64,000 bases of DNA from Pseudomonas helvetica (GTDB lineage Bacteria > Pseudomonadota > Gammaproteobacteria > Pseudomonadales > Pseudomonadaceae): NCBI RefSeq assembly GCF_039908645.1, contig NZ_CP150917.1, positions 1,956,501-2,020,500 on the forward strand, read 5' to 3'. The position numbers were made by a program, and so were the translations under genes. The notes under the pieces are model-generated. The model did not search any database and was not told the origin of the DNA. It was given only the letters and a program-made list of their open reading frames with translations. Below, piece after piece: positions 9,113-17,738 of this stretch (position 1 is its first letter; each line of letters begins with the position of its first letter).

Positions 9113-11620
9113 TCAACCCTCGCGCAAGACTGTCAGGGGGCTGGCATTCAGCGCCCGACGAGTGCCGAACACGCCCGCACCGCCGATCAGCAATGCCCCA
9201 ATCACCGGCAACCACAGCAGCCACGGATGCGGATGCCAGGCCAGATCGAACGCATAGCGGTAAAGCACCAGGCTCACCAGTTCCGAGCCCAGCGCCGCGA
9301 GCAAACCGCTGACGGCTCCGAGCAAGCCGAACTCGATCCGCCGCGCCTTGACCAGCAACTGCCGTTCGGCGCCCAGCGCACGTAGCAATGCACCTTGGCG
9401 AATGCGCTCGTCGAGTGTCGCCTGCAAGCCGGAAAACAGCACTGCCATGCCGGCCGCGAGCACGAACAACAACACGTACTCGACCGCCAGCGTGACTTGC
9501 TCAAGGATGCTGCGCAGCTGCGCCAGCAAGGCTTCGACCTGCAGAATGGTCACCGCCGGGAACGCTCGCGCCAGGTCGATGATTTGTTGGTCATGACCTG
9601 CCGCCAGGTAAAAACTGGTCAGGTAAGTAGCCGGCAGGTCTTTCAAGGTGCCGGGCTGGAAGATCATGAAGAAGTTCGGCTGGAAGTTGTCCCAGTTGAT
9701 CTTGCGCAAGCTGGTGACCTGCACCTCGCGGTTGACCCCGCCGATGCTGAAAACCAGATGATCGCCGAGCTTGAGCTTCAGGCTCTCGGCCACTTTGCCT
9801 TCCACCGAAACACCGGGTACATCGCCTGACGGCTGCGCAGACCACCAGCTACCAGCCGTGATGCTGTTGCCGGCGGGCAGGTCGGCAGCCCAGGTCAGGC
9901 TCAGATCGCGCTGGATGGCCCGATCACCTTCGGTGTCCTTGCTGACGATGCCTTGCACCGGTTCGCCGTTGATGCTGATCAGCCGTCCCGGCACCACCGG
10001 GTACAGTGGCGCCGATTGCGCGGAGAGTTCGATCAGCCGATCAGTGAAGGCCTGTTTGTCGGCGGGCAAAATATTCAGTGCGAAGTAGTTGGGGGCGTTT
10101 TTTGGCAACTGGTTTTGCCAGGTATCCAGCAATTCACCGCGCAACAGGGCGATCAGCGCCATCGACAATAGAATCAAGCCGAAGGCCAGCGATTGTCCCG
10201 CCGCCGCCAATGGGTGACGCAGCAATTGGCCCAGACCCAGCCGCCACGGCAAGGACGCACGGGCCAACAGGCGCCGCAGGCTGTTGAGTACCAGCAGCAA
10301 CAGGCCGCCGAGGACCAGTGCGGCGATGACACCGCCACCGAGCAGGGCGAAGGTCAGCAGCAGGTCCAGGCTCAAGCGCCACATGATCAGGCCCAAGGCT
10401 GCCAGTGCGGTGCCGTAAACCATCCAGGTGCTGGAAGGGATTGGCAGTATGTCGCGGCGCAGTACCCGCAGCGGTGGTACGCGACCCAGTGCCGCCAGTG
10501 GCGGCAGGGCGAATCCGGCGAGTGCTACCAGTCCGGTGCCGATCCCGGCGACGGCCGGCAGCAGCCCGCCTGGCGGTACATCGCTGGGCAGCAATTCACC
10601 CAGCAAGGCGAACAACCCCAGCTGCGCGAGCCAGCCGAGGAGGGCGCCGCTGAGGCTGGCCAGCAGGCCGAGTACAGTCAGTTGTACGCTGAACAGCAGC
10701 AGGGTTTCCCGACGCGATAAACCCAGGCAGCGCAGCAGCGCGCTGGCGTCGAAGCGGCGGGTGGCGAATCGGGTCGCCGAGAGCGCCACGGCAACGCCGG
10801 ACAACAGCACGGCGACCAGGCTGGCCATGTTCAAGTAACGTTCGGCTTTGCCCAGCGCACCGCCGATTTGCCGGTTGCCATCGCGGGCGTCCTGCAGGCG
10901 CTGGTTGGCGGCCAGCCCCGGTTTGATCAGCTCTCGATAGGTTTCCAGGGCCGGTGCCGTGCCGCGCCAGAGTTCGTGGTAACTGACCCGGCTGCCGGGC
11001 TGGACCACACCGGTGGCCGCCAGGTCGGCGAGATTGATCATCACTCGGGGCGTGAGGCTGTAGAAATTGCCGGCACGGTCCGGTTCATAGGTCAGCACGC
11101 GAGTCAGGTGCAGGGTTTTCATGCCGACGTCGATGGTGTCACCGACCTTCAGATTCAGTGCCGTCAGCAGGCGCGCTTCGGCCCAGGCTTCGCCCGGTTT
11201 CGGACTTCCACCGGCCTCTTCGGGAGCGAACGGCGCGGGCGCGCTTTTCAGTTGGCCGCGTAATGGATAGACCCCGTCGACCGCTTTGATGCTCGACAGC
11301 TGAATGCCGTTGTCGGTGGCGATGACGCTGGAAAACTCCACCACTTGCGCGTGTTGCAGCCCCAGCTCCTTGCCGGATTGAATTTGTTCCGGGCGCGCGG
11401 GCGAGCTGCCTTCCAGCAGCATATCCGCCCCCAGAAACTCGGTGGCGCGCAGCAGCATGGCGCCGTTCAGGCGGGCACCGAAATAGCCGATGGCGGTACT
11501 CGCCGCCACGGCGACCAACAGGGCGAAGAACAACACCCGCAGTTCTCCGGCGCGGGCATCGCGCAGCAATTGGCGAATGGCGAGACTGAACAGGCGCAAT
11601 AGCGGCAAACGTACCATCAA
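9113..11620 (-). CDS. ABC transporter permease, FtsX family (YbbP-like)
   Basis: The 835-residue protein has about ten membrane segments: one near residues 20-40, two FtsX-type clusters (about 260-490 and 720-820), and large periplasmic regions. It pairs with the ATPase that ends at 11617 (4-bp overlap, ATG at 11620). The arrangement with a divergent tesA is the same as E. coli ybbA-ybbP-tesA. FtsX-type permeases drive periplasmic conformational work or lipid/lipoprotein handling instead of classical import. The substrate is unknown. A second ATG at 11617 is also possible. Confidence 0.9.
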   Translation of the reverse strand: MMVRLPLLRLFSLAIRQLLRDARAGELRVLFFALLVAVAASTAIGYFGARLNGAMLLRATEFLGADMLLEGSSPARPEQIQSGKELGLQHAQVVEFSSVIATDNGIQLSSIKAVDGVYPLRGQLKSAPAPFAPEEAGGSPKPGEAWAEARLLTALNLKVGDTIDVGMKTLHLTRVLTYEPDRAGNFYSLTPRVMINLADLAATGVVQPGSRVSYHELWRGTAPALETYRELIKPGLAANQRLQDARDGNRQIGGALGKAERYLNMASLVAVLLSGVAVALSATRFATRRFDASALLRCLGLSRRETLLLFSVQLTVLGLLASLSGALLGWLAQLGLFALLGELLPSDVPPGGLLPAVAGIGTGLVALAGFALPPLAALGRVPPLRVLRRDILPIPSSTWMVYGTALAALGLIMWRLSLDLLLTFALLGGGVIAALVLGGLLLLVLNSLRRLLARASLPWRLGLGQLLRHPLAAAGQSLAFGLILLSMALIALLRGELLDTWQNQLPKNAPNYFALNILPADKQAFTDRLIELSAQSAPLYPVVPGRLISINGEPVQGIVSKDTEGDRAIQRDLSLTWAADLPAGNSITAGSWWSAQPSGDVPGVSVEGKVAESLKLKLGDHLVFSIGGVNREVQVTSLRKINWDNFQPNFFMIFQPGTLKDLPATYLTSFYLAAGHDQQIIDLARAFPAVTILQVEALLAQLRSILEQVTLAVEYVLLFVLAAGMAVLFSGLQATLDERIRQGALLRALGAERQLLVKARRIEFGLLGAVSGLLAALGSELVSLVLYRYAFDLAWHPHPWLLWLPVIGALLIGGAGVFGTRRALNASPLTVLREG

Positions 11621-12303
11621 GGCTCCAGAGGGGCGACGACCAACAGGCCGGCTTCAAGGCGGATCAGACGGTGGCAACGGTGTGCCAGGCGTTCGTCGTG
11701 GGTCACCAGGACCAGCGTCGTGCCGCTTTCTTTATTGAGTTCAAAGAGCAGGTCGCTGATGTGCTCGCCAGTGTGCGTGTCGAGGTTGCCGGTAGGTTCG
11801 TCGGCAAACAGCACGTCGGGTTCGGCGGCAAATGCCCGGGCGATCGCCACGCGCTGTTGTTCGCCACCGGAAAGCTGGCGCGGCGAATGGTTCAGGCGTT
11901 GGCCCAGGCCAACGCGGCGCAGCAGTTCGGTGGCGCGTTCGCGGGCGTCTTTGCGGCCGTCCAGCTCGAGTGGCAACATGACGTTTTCCAGGGCGTTGAG
12001 GCTGTCGAGCAACTGGAACGACTGGAACACGAAGCCGACGTGCTCGGCGCGTATCCGCGCGCGCTGGTCTTCATCCAGATTGCTCAGGGCTTGCCCGGCA
12101 AGGGTGACTTCGCCGCTGCTGGGCAGGTCGAGACCCGCCAGCAAACCCAGCAGGGTAGATTTGCCGGAGCCGGAACTGCCGACGATCGCCAGGCTGTCGC
12201 CCTTGTTCAGTTCCAGGTTGAGTTCGTGCAGGATGGTCAGTTCACCTTCCGCGCTGGGAACCACTTTGCTAAGGTTCCGCGCAGTGAGAATGCTTGCGCC
12301 CAT
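11617..12303 (-). CDS. ABC transporter ATP-binding protein (YbbA-like)
   Basis: The product is 228 residues. Walker A GSSGSGKS, the Q-loop in VFQSFQLLDSL, signature LSGGEQQR, Walker B VLFADEPTG and switch His in VLVTHDERLAH are all present. This is the LolD/MacB/YbbA subgroup that partners FtsX-type permeases. The ATG at 12303 is chosen because upstream in-frame sequence is antisense to tesA. Translation is coupled to the permease by overlap. Its start codon is only 10 bp from the divergent tesA start. Confidence 0.92.
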   Translation of the reverse strand: MGASILTARNLSKVVPSAEGELTILHELNLELNKGDSLAIVGSSGSGKSTLLGLLAGLDLPSSGEVTLAGQALSNLDEDQRARIRAEHVGFVFQSFQLLDSLNALENVMLPLELDGRKDARERATELLRRVGLGQRLNHSPRQLSGGEQQRVAIARAFAAEPDVLFADEPTGNLDTHTGEHISDLLFELNKESGTTLVLVTHDERLAHRCHRLIRLEAGLLVVAPLEP

Positions 12304-12313
12304 GGAGAGTCCG

Positions 12314-12919
12314 ATGCGTGTGTGGTTTTTGAGTGCTGGCCTGGCCTTGATGTGCATGGCCCAGAACGCAGCGGCGGGTACAGTCCTGATCGTTGGCGAT
12401 AGTATCAGCGCAGCTTTCGGCCTGGATACCCGGCAAGGGTGGGTGTCGTTGCTCGAGCAGCGGCTCAAGCACGAAGGTTTCACCGAGACGGTGGTCAATG
12501 CGTCCATCAGTGGCGACACCAGTGCCGGTGGCCAGGCACGCCTGCCGGCGTTGCTTGTGGAGCATAAGCCTGAGGTGGTGATTCTCGAGTTGGGGGGCAA
12601 CGACGGGCTGCGCGGATTGCTGCCAACGCAATTGCAACAAAATCTTGCGTCGATGATCGACAACGCCAGGGCCAGCGGTGCCAGGGTGCTGCTGCTGGGT
12701 ATGCAATTGCCACCCAATTATGGGGTGCGCTACACCGAGGCGTTCGCGAAGGTCTACAGCGATCTGGCCGAGGAGAAAAAAATCCCGTTGGTGCCGTTTT
12801 TCCTGCAGGGAATCGGCGGGAATCCCGAGCTGATGCAGGCCGATGGCATTCATCCGGCGGTCGCGGCACAGGGCAAGTTGCTGGAAAATGTCTGGCCTAC
12901 GCTAAAACCGCTGTTATGA
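12314..12919 (+). CDS. tesA: Arylesterase/acyl-CoA thioesterase I, TesA-like
   Basis: The product is 201 residues. A signal peptide (about 1-21, ending NAAA) precedes an SGNH hydrolase. Block I is GDSISAAFG with the catalytic Ser, block II ISGDTSAGG, block III GGNDGLRG and block V DGIHPA with the Asp-His pair. It is close to P. aeruginosa TesA, a periplasmic esterase/lysophospholipase. GGAGAG lies at 12304-12309. It is divergent from the ABC genes, so its promoter must lie inside the start of the ATPase gene. Confidence 0.93.
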   Translation: MRVWFLSAGLALMCMAQNAAAGTVLIVGDSISAAFGLDTRQGWVSLLEQRLKHEGFTETVVNASISGDTSAGGQARLPALLVEHKPEVVILELGGNDGLRGLLPTQLQQNLASMIDNARASGARVLLLGMQLPPNYGVRYTEAFAKVYSDLAEEKKIPLVPFFLQGIGGNPELMQADGIHPAVAAQGKLLENVWPTLKPLL

Positions 12920-12977
12920 CGCTTTTCTAGCGGCAGTCTTTCGGCTAATGTGGCGCCCCCCTGATTTGGAGCCCCCG

Positions 12978-13271
12978 ATGCCGCGTCCTGCCTGGTCCCT
13001 GTTTGCCTACCAACTGATCGAGCCTGACGAACAGCTGGATCTGTTCGCCTGCCAGGAAGTCCGGGTGCATCTGGTGACGCGTCAACTGGAGTTGGGTGGC
13101 TCGGCCGACCGTACCCTGTGCGGCACTTTGCTGCCGGCACAACCGCGCTGGTCGAGCGTCGACCGGACGGTGTTTCAGGACCAGCGACTGTGCTCGCTAT
13201 GCCGGGCGATCCTGGAATCGCAAAAGCGCGGCACATCGCCGATCTGGCCCGAGTTGCGCTTCGAGCTGTAA
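12978..13271 (+). CDS. Conserved small cysteine-containing protein
   Basis: The product is 97 residues. Four cysteines, including CG (residue about 48) and CSLC (about 72-75), suggest a small metal site or a redox-active pair, but no named family is recognised. The start at ATG 12978 is 30 bases inside the longest frame and has GGAG upstream (12967-12970). There is no signal peptide or membrane segment. It lies 58 bp downstream of tesA and may be co-transcribed with it. Function unknown. Confidence 0.6.
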   Translation: MPRPAWSLFAYQLIEPDEQLDLFACQEVRVHLVTRQLELGGSADRTLCGTLLPAQPRWSSVDRTVFQDQRLCSLCRAILESQKRGTSPIWPELRFEL

Positions 13272-13374
13272 AGCCCTCAAAGGGTAGTCCATCGACCCGG
13301 CTCCCCGAATTCGGGGGCTTCGGTGTACAATCTTGCCCCCATACCCTCTGTTGATCATACGAAGGATGTTCCGG

Positions 13375-14343
13375 ATGCTGCCGCGCTTTCCTGCCGTCAC
13401 CCGCTACTTGTCTCTTGCCGCCTTGTGTGTAGCGGGTCCCGTTGCAGCATTGGAGCTGCCTTTACCGCCGCCGGGCGAAGATATCGTCGGCCAGGTGCAA
13501 ACGGTCAAAGCCAAGTACGAAGACACCTTTGCCGATCTGGGCACCACCTACGATCTGGGCTACCTGGAAATGGTCGCCGCCAACCCGGGCGTCGATCCGT
13601 GGTTGCCGGGTGCAGGTACCGAAGTCGTACTGCCAACACGCTTCATCCTGCCACCAGGCCCGCGTGAAGGCATCGTGATCAACCTGGCCGAGTATCGCCT
13701 CTACTACTACCCCAAAGGCCGGAACGTGGTGTACACCTTCCCGCTGGGTATTGGTCGTGAAGGCTGGGGCTCACCCATCGCCCACACCAGCATCACTGCC
13801 AAAACACCGAACCCGACCTGGACCCCTCCAGCCTCGATCAAGGCCGAACACGCCGCCGATGGCGATCCGCTGCCAAACGTCGTGCCGGCCGGCCCGGACA
13901 ACCCGCTGGGGCCGTTCAAGTTCACGTTGGGCACACCGGGCTACCTGATTCACGGTTCGAACAAGAAGTTCGGTATCGGCATGCGTACCAGCCATGGCTG
14001 CTTCCGCATGTTCAACAACAATGTGCTGGAAATGGCCGGCATGGTGCCGGTGGGAACGTCGGTGCGGATCCTCAACGACCCGTACAAGTTCGGCATGAGT
14101 GGCGGCAAGGTTTACCTGGAGGCGCATACGCCGCTGGACGACACTGGCAACCCGTCGGTGGTCGACAAGCACACCGCGGTGATCAACGCTTTGCTCAAGC
14201 GTGAAGACCTGGCCAAGAACCTGCGCATGAACTGGGATGTGGTGCGCGACGTGGTCGCCGCTGAAGATGGTATGCCGGTGGAAATCGCTGTACCGAATAC
14301 CTCCGCGCCTGTGGCGTCGGCTGTACCGATCGATCTGCAGTAA
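13375..14343 (+). CDS. L,D-transpeptidase (YkuD/ErfK family)
   Basis: The product is 322 residues. A signal peptide (about 1-25, ending AAL) is followed by a short LysM-like segment (about 55-88, LGYLEMVAANPGVDPWLPGAG) and a YkuD catalytic domain. Catalytic motifs are His193 in YLIHGSN and the SHGC motif (residues 206-209) with Cys209 as nucleophile. Such enzymes make 3-3 peptidoglycan cross-links or attach Braun-type lipoprotein. The oprI gene for the Lpp-like protein is the next gene, convergent, which fits the second role. The start at 13375 has GAAGG 9 bp upstream; 13366 is an alternative. Confidence 0.92.
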   Translation: MLPRFPAVTRYLSLAALCVAGPVAALELPLPPPGEDIVGQVQTVKAKYEDTFADLGTTYDLGYLEMVAANPGVDPWLPGAGTEVVLPTRFILPPGPREGIVINLAEYRLYYYPKGRNVVYTFPLGIGREGWGSPIAHTSITAKTPNPTWTPPASIKAEHAADGDPLPNVVPAGPDNPLGPFKFTLGTPGYLIHGSNKKFGIGMRTSHGCFRMFNNNVLEMAGMVPVGTSVRILNDPYKFGMSGGKVYLEAHTPLDDTGNPSVVDKHTAVINALLKREDLAKNLRMNWDVVRDVVAAEDGMPVEIAVPNTSAPVASAVPIDLQ

Positions 14344-14356
14344 GCGCTTCAAACGA

Positions 14357-14390
14357 CCCGCCGGGGCCTCACAGCGTCGGCGGGTTTTTT
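14357..14390 (+). terminator. Terminator of the L,D-transpeptidase gene
   Basis: CCCGCCG (14357-14363) pairs with CGGCGGG (14378-14384), followed by six T. It lies 14 bp after the stop codon. Confidence 0.85.
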
Positions 14391-14416
14391 ATTGCCCTCG
14401 GCAAAATCGGGGCAAT

Positions 14417-14448
14417 AAAAAAAGCCGACCCAAAAAATGGATCGGCTT
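14417..14448 (-). terminator. Terminator of oprI
   Basis: Read on the minus strand, AAGCCGATCC and GGGTCGGCTT form a stem around a T-rich loop, followed by seven T. It lies just past the oprI stop at 14470. Confidence 0.85.
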
Positions 14449-14469
14449 GATAACAGTCCCGAGGGACTA

Positions 14470-14721
14470 TTACTTGCGGCTAGCTTTGTCCAGCATGCGC
14501 AGAGCACGCTCGTTAGCTTCGTCAGCAGTCTGTTGTGCTTTTTGAGCAGCAGCCAGAGCTTCATCAGCTTTACGGTAGGCTTCGTCTGCACGAGCCTGGG
14601 AGCGAGCTGCTGCGTCTTCAGTAGCAGTCAGACGTGCTTCGGTTTCTTTCGATACGCTGCTGCAACCGGTAGCCAGAACTGCGGCCAGAGCCAGAGCAGA
14701 GAATTTCAGAACGTTGTTCAT
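14470..14721 (-). CDS. oprI: Major outer membrane lipoprotein OprI (Lpp-like)
   Basis: The 83-residue protein has a lipoprotein signal with lipobox LATGC (Cys20) and a mature heptad-repeat coiled coil rich in Ala, Glu, Lys and Arg. It ends DKASRK; the C-terminal Lys is the residue joined to peptidoglycan in this family. Length and sequence are those of Pseudomonas OprI, which anchors the outer membrane to the wall as a trimer. Start ATG 14721 has AAGGGGAAC upstream. It is convergent with the L,D-transpeptidase gene. Confidence 0.97.
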   Translation of the reverse strand: MNNVLKFSALALAAVLATGCSSVSKETEARLTATEDAAARSQARADEAYRKADEALAAAQKAQQTADEANERALRMLDKASRK

Positions 14722-15356
14722 CGTGTTCCCCTTCAAGGACTTTCTATTAAGTAGCTGTCTCCTCAGAGTGAGGAAATAGCCGGCATACATACTACCCATT
14801 ACTTGTAGTAAGTAAACTGACGTAGCGCAAGAAGCAAAAAAAATTGTAGGCGCGGAATCTTTTTCGAGCAACTTTTAATCGTGTTGTATAAAAATTAGTC
14901 AGCTGGGAAGCCCGCCCTGAGCGACCTGCTTGTATAGCTGACAGACGAATATGACTGTTTCACGCTCTAGAGCCCAAGTCGCTCTATATCGATTCGTCTA
15001 CACTTTTGTTCAGAATTTGCGGAGCGGCTCACGCCTCTTTGTGCATCTAGAGGTGACTTTAACAAGGCCGGTTCGTCTTAAGTCTCAACATCCGGCAATG
15101 TTCAGGCTATCGACCAGGGGAGATGTTCGGTCGAGCCGCCACTACGTGCCCTGCGCTGGACCGACGCAATCGACATGATGACAAGTGCGCCTTGAGCATT
15201 TCAGCCTTTGGTGACTACTATTCGAAATGTGTCCGGTTGCGCGAGATGGCTGCAGTTCCTCTCGGTGTCCAAACAGACACGGGGTGGCGTAGAGGTTCCT
15301 TCGCCGGGAAAACATCGGTAAGGTAGGGGTCAGTTCAAGACCCGCGAGGAGTAGTG
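14722..15356. other. Gene-free segment of 635 bp with inverted repeats
   Basis: No convincing coding frame was found; short open frames lack ribosome sites and family features. The oprI promoter must lie near 14760-14880. Inverted repeats include GTCAGCT (14898-14904) with AGCTGAC (14936-14942), AGACGAAT (14943-14950) with ATTCGTCT (14992-14999), and inside the latter the palindrome GCTCTAGAGC (14964-14973). Base composition is less GC-rich than the flanking genes. The abutting stem-loops suggest a possible small RNA or a structured 5' region of the GNAT gene. Confidence 0.45.
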
Positions 15357-15638
15357 ATGAGCGAGGCGTTGTCCATCCACCATGACCAGGCTGGTCATCA
15401 GTTCGAGACCAATGTGGACGGTCATCGTGCCTACCTGACCTATATGGATCTGGGGAAACAGACCTTGGATATCTATCGTACTTTCGTGCCCAACGCGCTG
15501 CGTGGTCGCGGTATTGCGGCGGCGTTGACCGAACAGGCGCTGCAGTACGCCGAGGAAATGGGCTACACAGTCATTCCGTCGTGTTCCTACGTGGAGCGCT
15601 ACATGGAGCGTCACCAGCGGCATGCGGCCAAGCTCTGA
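15357..15638 (+). CDS. GNAT-type N-acetyltransferase, small YjdJ/Gtn1-like
   Basis: The 93-residue protein carries an acetyl-CoA pyrophosphate loop of GNAT type (VPNALRGRGIAAALTEQALQYAEE) and a C-terminal IPSCSYVERYMERH with an invariant Cys-Ser-Tyr. It belongs to the minimal GNAT group that acetylates small electrophile-like or protein substrates; the substrate is not known. Start ATG 15357 has GAGGAG at 15346-15351. It shares a bidirectional terminator with the class I DAHP synthase gene. Confidence 0.85.
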   Translation: MSEALSIHHDQAGHQFETNVDGHRAYLTYMDLGKQTLDIYRTFVPNALRGRGIAAALTEQALQYAEEMGYTVIPSCSYVERYMERHQRHAAKL

Positions 15639-15654
15639 GCAGGATCACCGAATA

Positions 15655-15685
15655 AAAAAACGCCGGGCTAAGCCCGGCGTTTTTG
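15655..15685. terminator. Bidirectional terminator
   Basis: The stem ACGCCGGGCT/AGCCCGGCGT (15660-15680) has A-rich sequence on the left and T-rich on the right. It can serve both the GNAT gene and the convergent DAHP synthase gene. Confidence 0.92.
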
Positions 15686-15701
15686 TGTGCGCTGAATGCA
15701 G

Positions 15702-16778
15702 TCAGGTGCGCTGACGTTTCGGCAGCACATCCTTGAGCTTGGCATGCATGCTGCGCAAGGTGTTTTCGGTCGCTGTCCAATCGATGCAGGCGTCGGTGAT
15801 CGACACGCCGTATTGCAACTCGGCGAGGTCTTTCGGAATCGCCTGGCAACCCCAGTTCAAATGGCTTTCGACCATCAGGCCGATGATCGACTGGTTGCCT
15901 TCGAGGATCTGGTTGGCGACGTTCTCCATCACCAGTGGTTGCAGCGCCGGGTCCTTGTTGGAGTTGGCGTGGCTGCAGTCGACCATGATGTTCGGCTTGA
16001 TCTTCGCCTTGTTCAGCGCTTGCTCGCAGAGTGCGACGCTGACCGAATCGTAGTTCGGCTTGCCGTTGCCGCCGCGCAGTACTACGTGACCGTAGGCATT
16101 GCCCTTGGTGGTGACGATCGAGACGCCACCTTCCTGGTTGATCCCCAGGAAGCGGTGCGGGCTGGAAACCGATTGCAGGGCGTTGATGGCAACCGTCAGG
16201 CCACCGTCGGTGCCGTTCTTGAAGCCGACTGCCGAGGAAAGGCCCGAAGCCATTTCACGGTGCGTCTGGGATTCGGTGGTGCGTGCGCCAATCGCCGACC
16301 AGCTGATCAGGTCCTGCAGGTACTGTGGCGAGATCGGGTCAAGGGCTTCGGTCGCCGTCGGCAGGCCCATTTCGGCCAGGTCCAGCAGCAACTGACGACC
16401 AATGTGCAAGCCATCCTGAATCTTGAACGAGTCATCCAGGTACGGGTCGTTGATCAGGCCTTTCCAGCCGACAGTGGTACGAGGCTTCTCGAAATAGACC
16501 CGCATGACCAGATACAGGGTATCGGACACTTCAGCGGCGAGTACCTTGAGGCGCTCGGCATATTCGTGTGCAGCCTTGATGTCGTGGATCGAGCAAGGCC
16601 CGATGACGACGAACAGGCGGTGGTCGGTGCCATCCAGGATATTGCGAATGACTTCGCGGCCCTTGGTCACGGTGCGCAGGGCAGCATCGCTCAGGGGGAT
16701 ATCACGCTTGAGCTGGTCAGGAGTGATCAGCGTCTCGTTGGAGGCGACGTTTAGGTCATTGATCGGTAAATCAGCCAT
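15702..16778 (-). CDS. 3-deoxy-7-phosphoheptulonate synthase, class I (AroFGH type)
   Basis: The product is 358 residues. Motifs of the class I alpha enzyme are seen: LFVVIGPCSIHD, MRVYFEKPRTTVGWKGLINDPYLDDSF, IGARTTESQTHREMASGLS, VSIVTTKGNAYGHVVLRGG and VDCSHANSNKD. It condenses phosphoenolpyruvate with erythrose 4-phosphate, the first step of the shikimate pathway. Which amino acid inhibits it cannot be read here, so no paralogue letter is given. Start ATG 16778. A second, unrelated DAHP synthase lies at 28768-30114. Confidence 0.96.
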   Translation of the reverse strand: MADLPINDLNVASNETLITPDQLKRDIPLSDAALRTVTKGREVIRNILDGTDHRLFVVIGPCSIHDIKAAHEYAERLKVLAAEVSDTLYLVMRVYFEKPRTTVGWKGLINDPYLDDSFKIQDGLHIGRQLLLDLAEMGLPTATEALDPISPQYLQDLISWSAIGARTTESQTHREMASGLSSAVGFKNGTDGGLTVAINALQSVSSPHRFLGINQEGGVSIVTTKGNAYGHVVLRGGNGKPNYDSVSVALCEQALNKAKIKPNIMVDCSHANSNKDPALQPLVMENVANQILEGNQSIIGLMVESHLNWGCQAIPKDLAELQYGVSITDACIDWTATENTLRSMHAKLKDVLPKRQRT

Positions 16779-16921
16779 CGTGTTACTCGTCAGGTCACGG
16801 GTGCCGGCCGCCAGCGATCCCCGCGCGGCGGAGCACAGCATGATTTAAGCGCAGCGGGGAGCCGAACCTTAGCGCGTTACGCGGTGGCTCGACAATGGGC
16901 AGGCGCGGGTTTATCCAGCGT

Positions 16922-17353
16922 TTACTGCGCAAAGGCCTGTCGAACGGTCTCGTGAGAGTACTCGGTGGCATGCTGGTCGAGCCATTTTAGGGCCAGCGCA
17001 TCGACGCCTTGCTGTTCAACCTGGGGCTTTTGCTGACGGCAAAAACGTTCAATCTGGCAGACTTGCTCGCCCATCCGCGCTTTAAACAGGGTCTGTTCAT
17101 CAATGAATGCGATGCCGACCAGATAACCGTGCTTTCGTCGCAGGCACCAGGCCACGTAGCCCAGATAACAGACATTTTCGCTCAGGGTCGGCATTCGCAC
17201 TTCCAGTGCCGTTCCTTTGCGCCAGGCGCGGTGGTAATTGCAAGCCACGCCTCCGAGACTGATAGTGTGCAGTTCTTGCCGAGAAATACACTGATGCTTG
17301 CGCAACGTTAACTCGACAGGCACATCGTCAGGATGAGGAATAAAGCGCCCCAT
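16922..17353 (-). CDS. PilZ-like domain protein
   Basis: The product is 143 residues. The N-terminal 100 residues look like a PilZ beta barrel: PVELTLRKHQCISRQELHTISLGGVACNYHRAW, then VCYLGYVAWCLRRKHGYLVGIAFID. The usual D/NxSxxG motif appears as TISLGG and the Arg motif is imperfect, so c-di-GMP binding is uncertain. The C-terminal 45 residues are helical. GGAG (minus strand, 17361-17364) supports ATG 17353. That start codon overlaps the start codon of the divergent thioredoxin-like gene. Confidence 0.65.
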   Translation of the reverse strand: MGRFIPHPDDVPVELTLRKHQCISRQELHTISLGGVACNYHRAWRKGTALEVRMPTLSENVCYLGYVAWCLRRKHGYLVGIAFIDEQTLFKARMGEQVCQIERFCRQQKPQVEQQGVDALALKWLDQHATEYSHETVRQAFAQ

Positions 17354-17738
17354 GAACACAGACTCCAAGTGTCGGTCTTTCGACAGTGCTTCACCCAGTA
17401 TAGTTGTCGAATGCGAGCTGACTGATTTCGATGCCGACCAGCGGCTGTTGGCGATGAGTGGTGTGTCGCTGGTGATTTTTACCAGCGTCGGCTGTTCCAG
17501 TTGCCGTTGGGCGCGCCAGCAGTTGCCGGAACTGGAGCTTGGAGTCGATCAGCTGTGCTGGATCGACGCGGGGAACAACGGTGGTGTGGTGGAGCGTTAT
17601 CAGGTCTTTCATTTGCCCGCGTTGTTTGTCGTGCGCGATGGCGAGTTTTATGGGGCGTTACAGTCGCGCCTGGCCCGCACCGAACTGAATGCTGCGCTGG
17701 GGCAGGCGCTGAGTCGAAATCCAGAGGAGTTGCCATGA
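17352..17738 (+). CDS. Thioredoxin-fold protein
   Basis: The product is 128 residues. After about 30 N-terminal residues, the frame LVIFTSVGCSSCRWARQQLPEL shows a thioredoxin-type beta strand and a CSSC active site. The cis-Pro region is VFHLPALFVVRDGEFYGAL. There is no signal peptide, so it is cytoplasmic. GAGGAA (17335-17340) lies ahead of ATG 17352; a shorter start at Met35 would cut close to the first strand. The stop overlaps the next start as ATGA, so translation is likely coupled to the ketopantoate-reductase-like gene. Confidence 0.8.
   Translation: MNTDSKCRSFDSASPSIVVECELTDFDADQRLLAMSGVSLVIFTSVGCSSCRWARQQLPELELGVDQLCWIDAGNNGGVVERYQVFHLPALFVVRDGEFYGALQSRLARTELNAALGQALSRNPEELP

Noticed and set aside
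14951..15178. 75-codon plus-strand frame in the oprI-GNAT gap
   Set aside because: No ribosome site, composition unlike neighbours, and it interrupts the stem-loop region.
15696..16754. Plus-strand open frame of 352 codons
   Set aside because: Antisense to the class I DAHP synthase.
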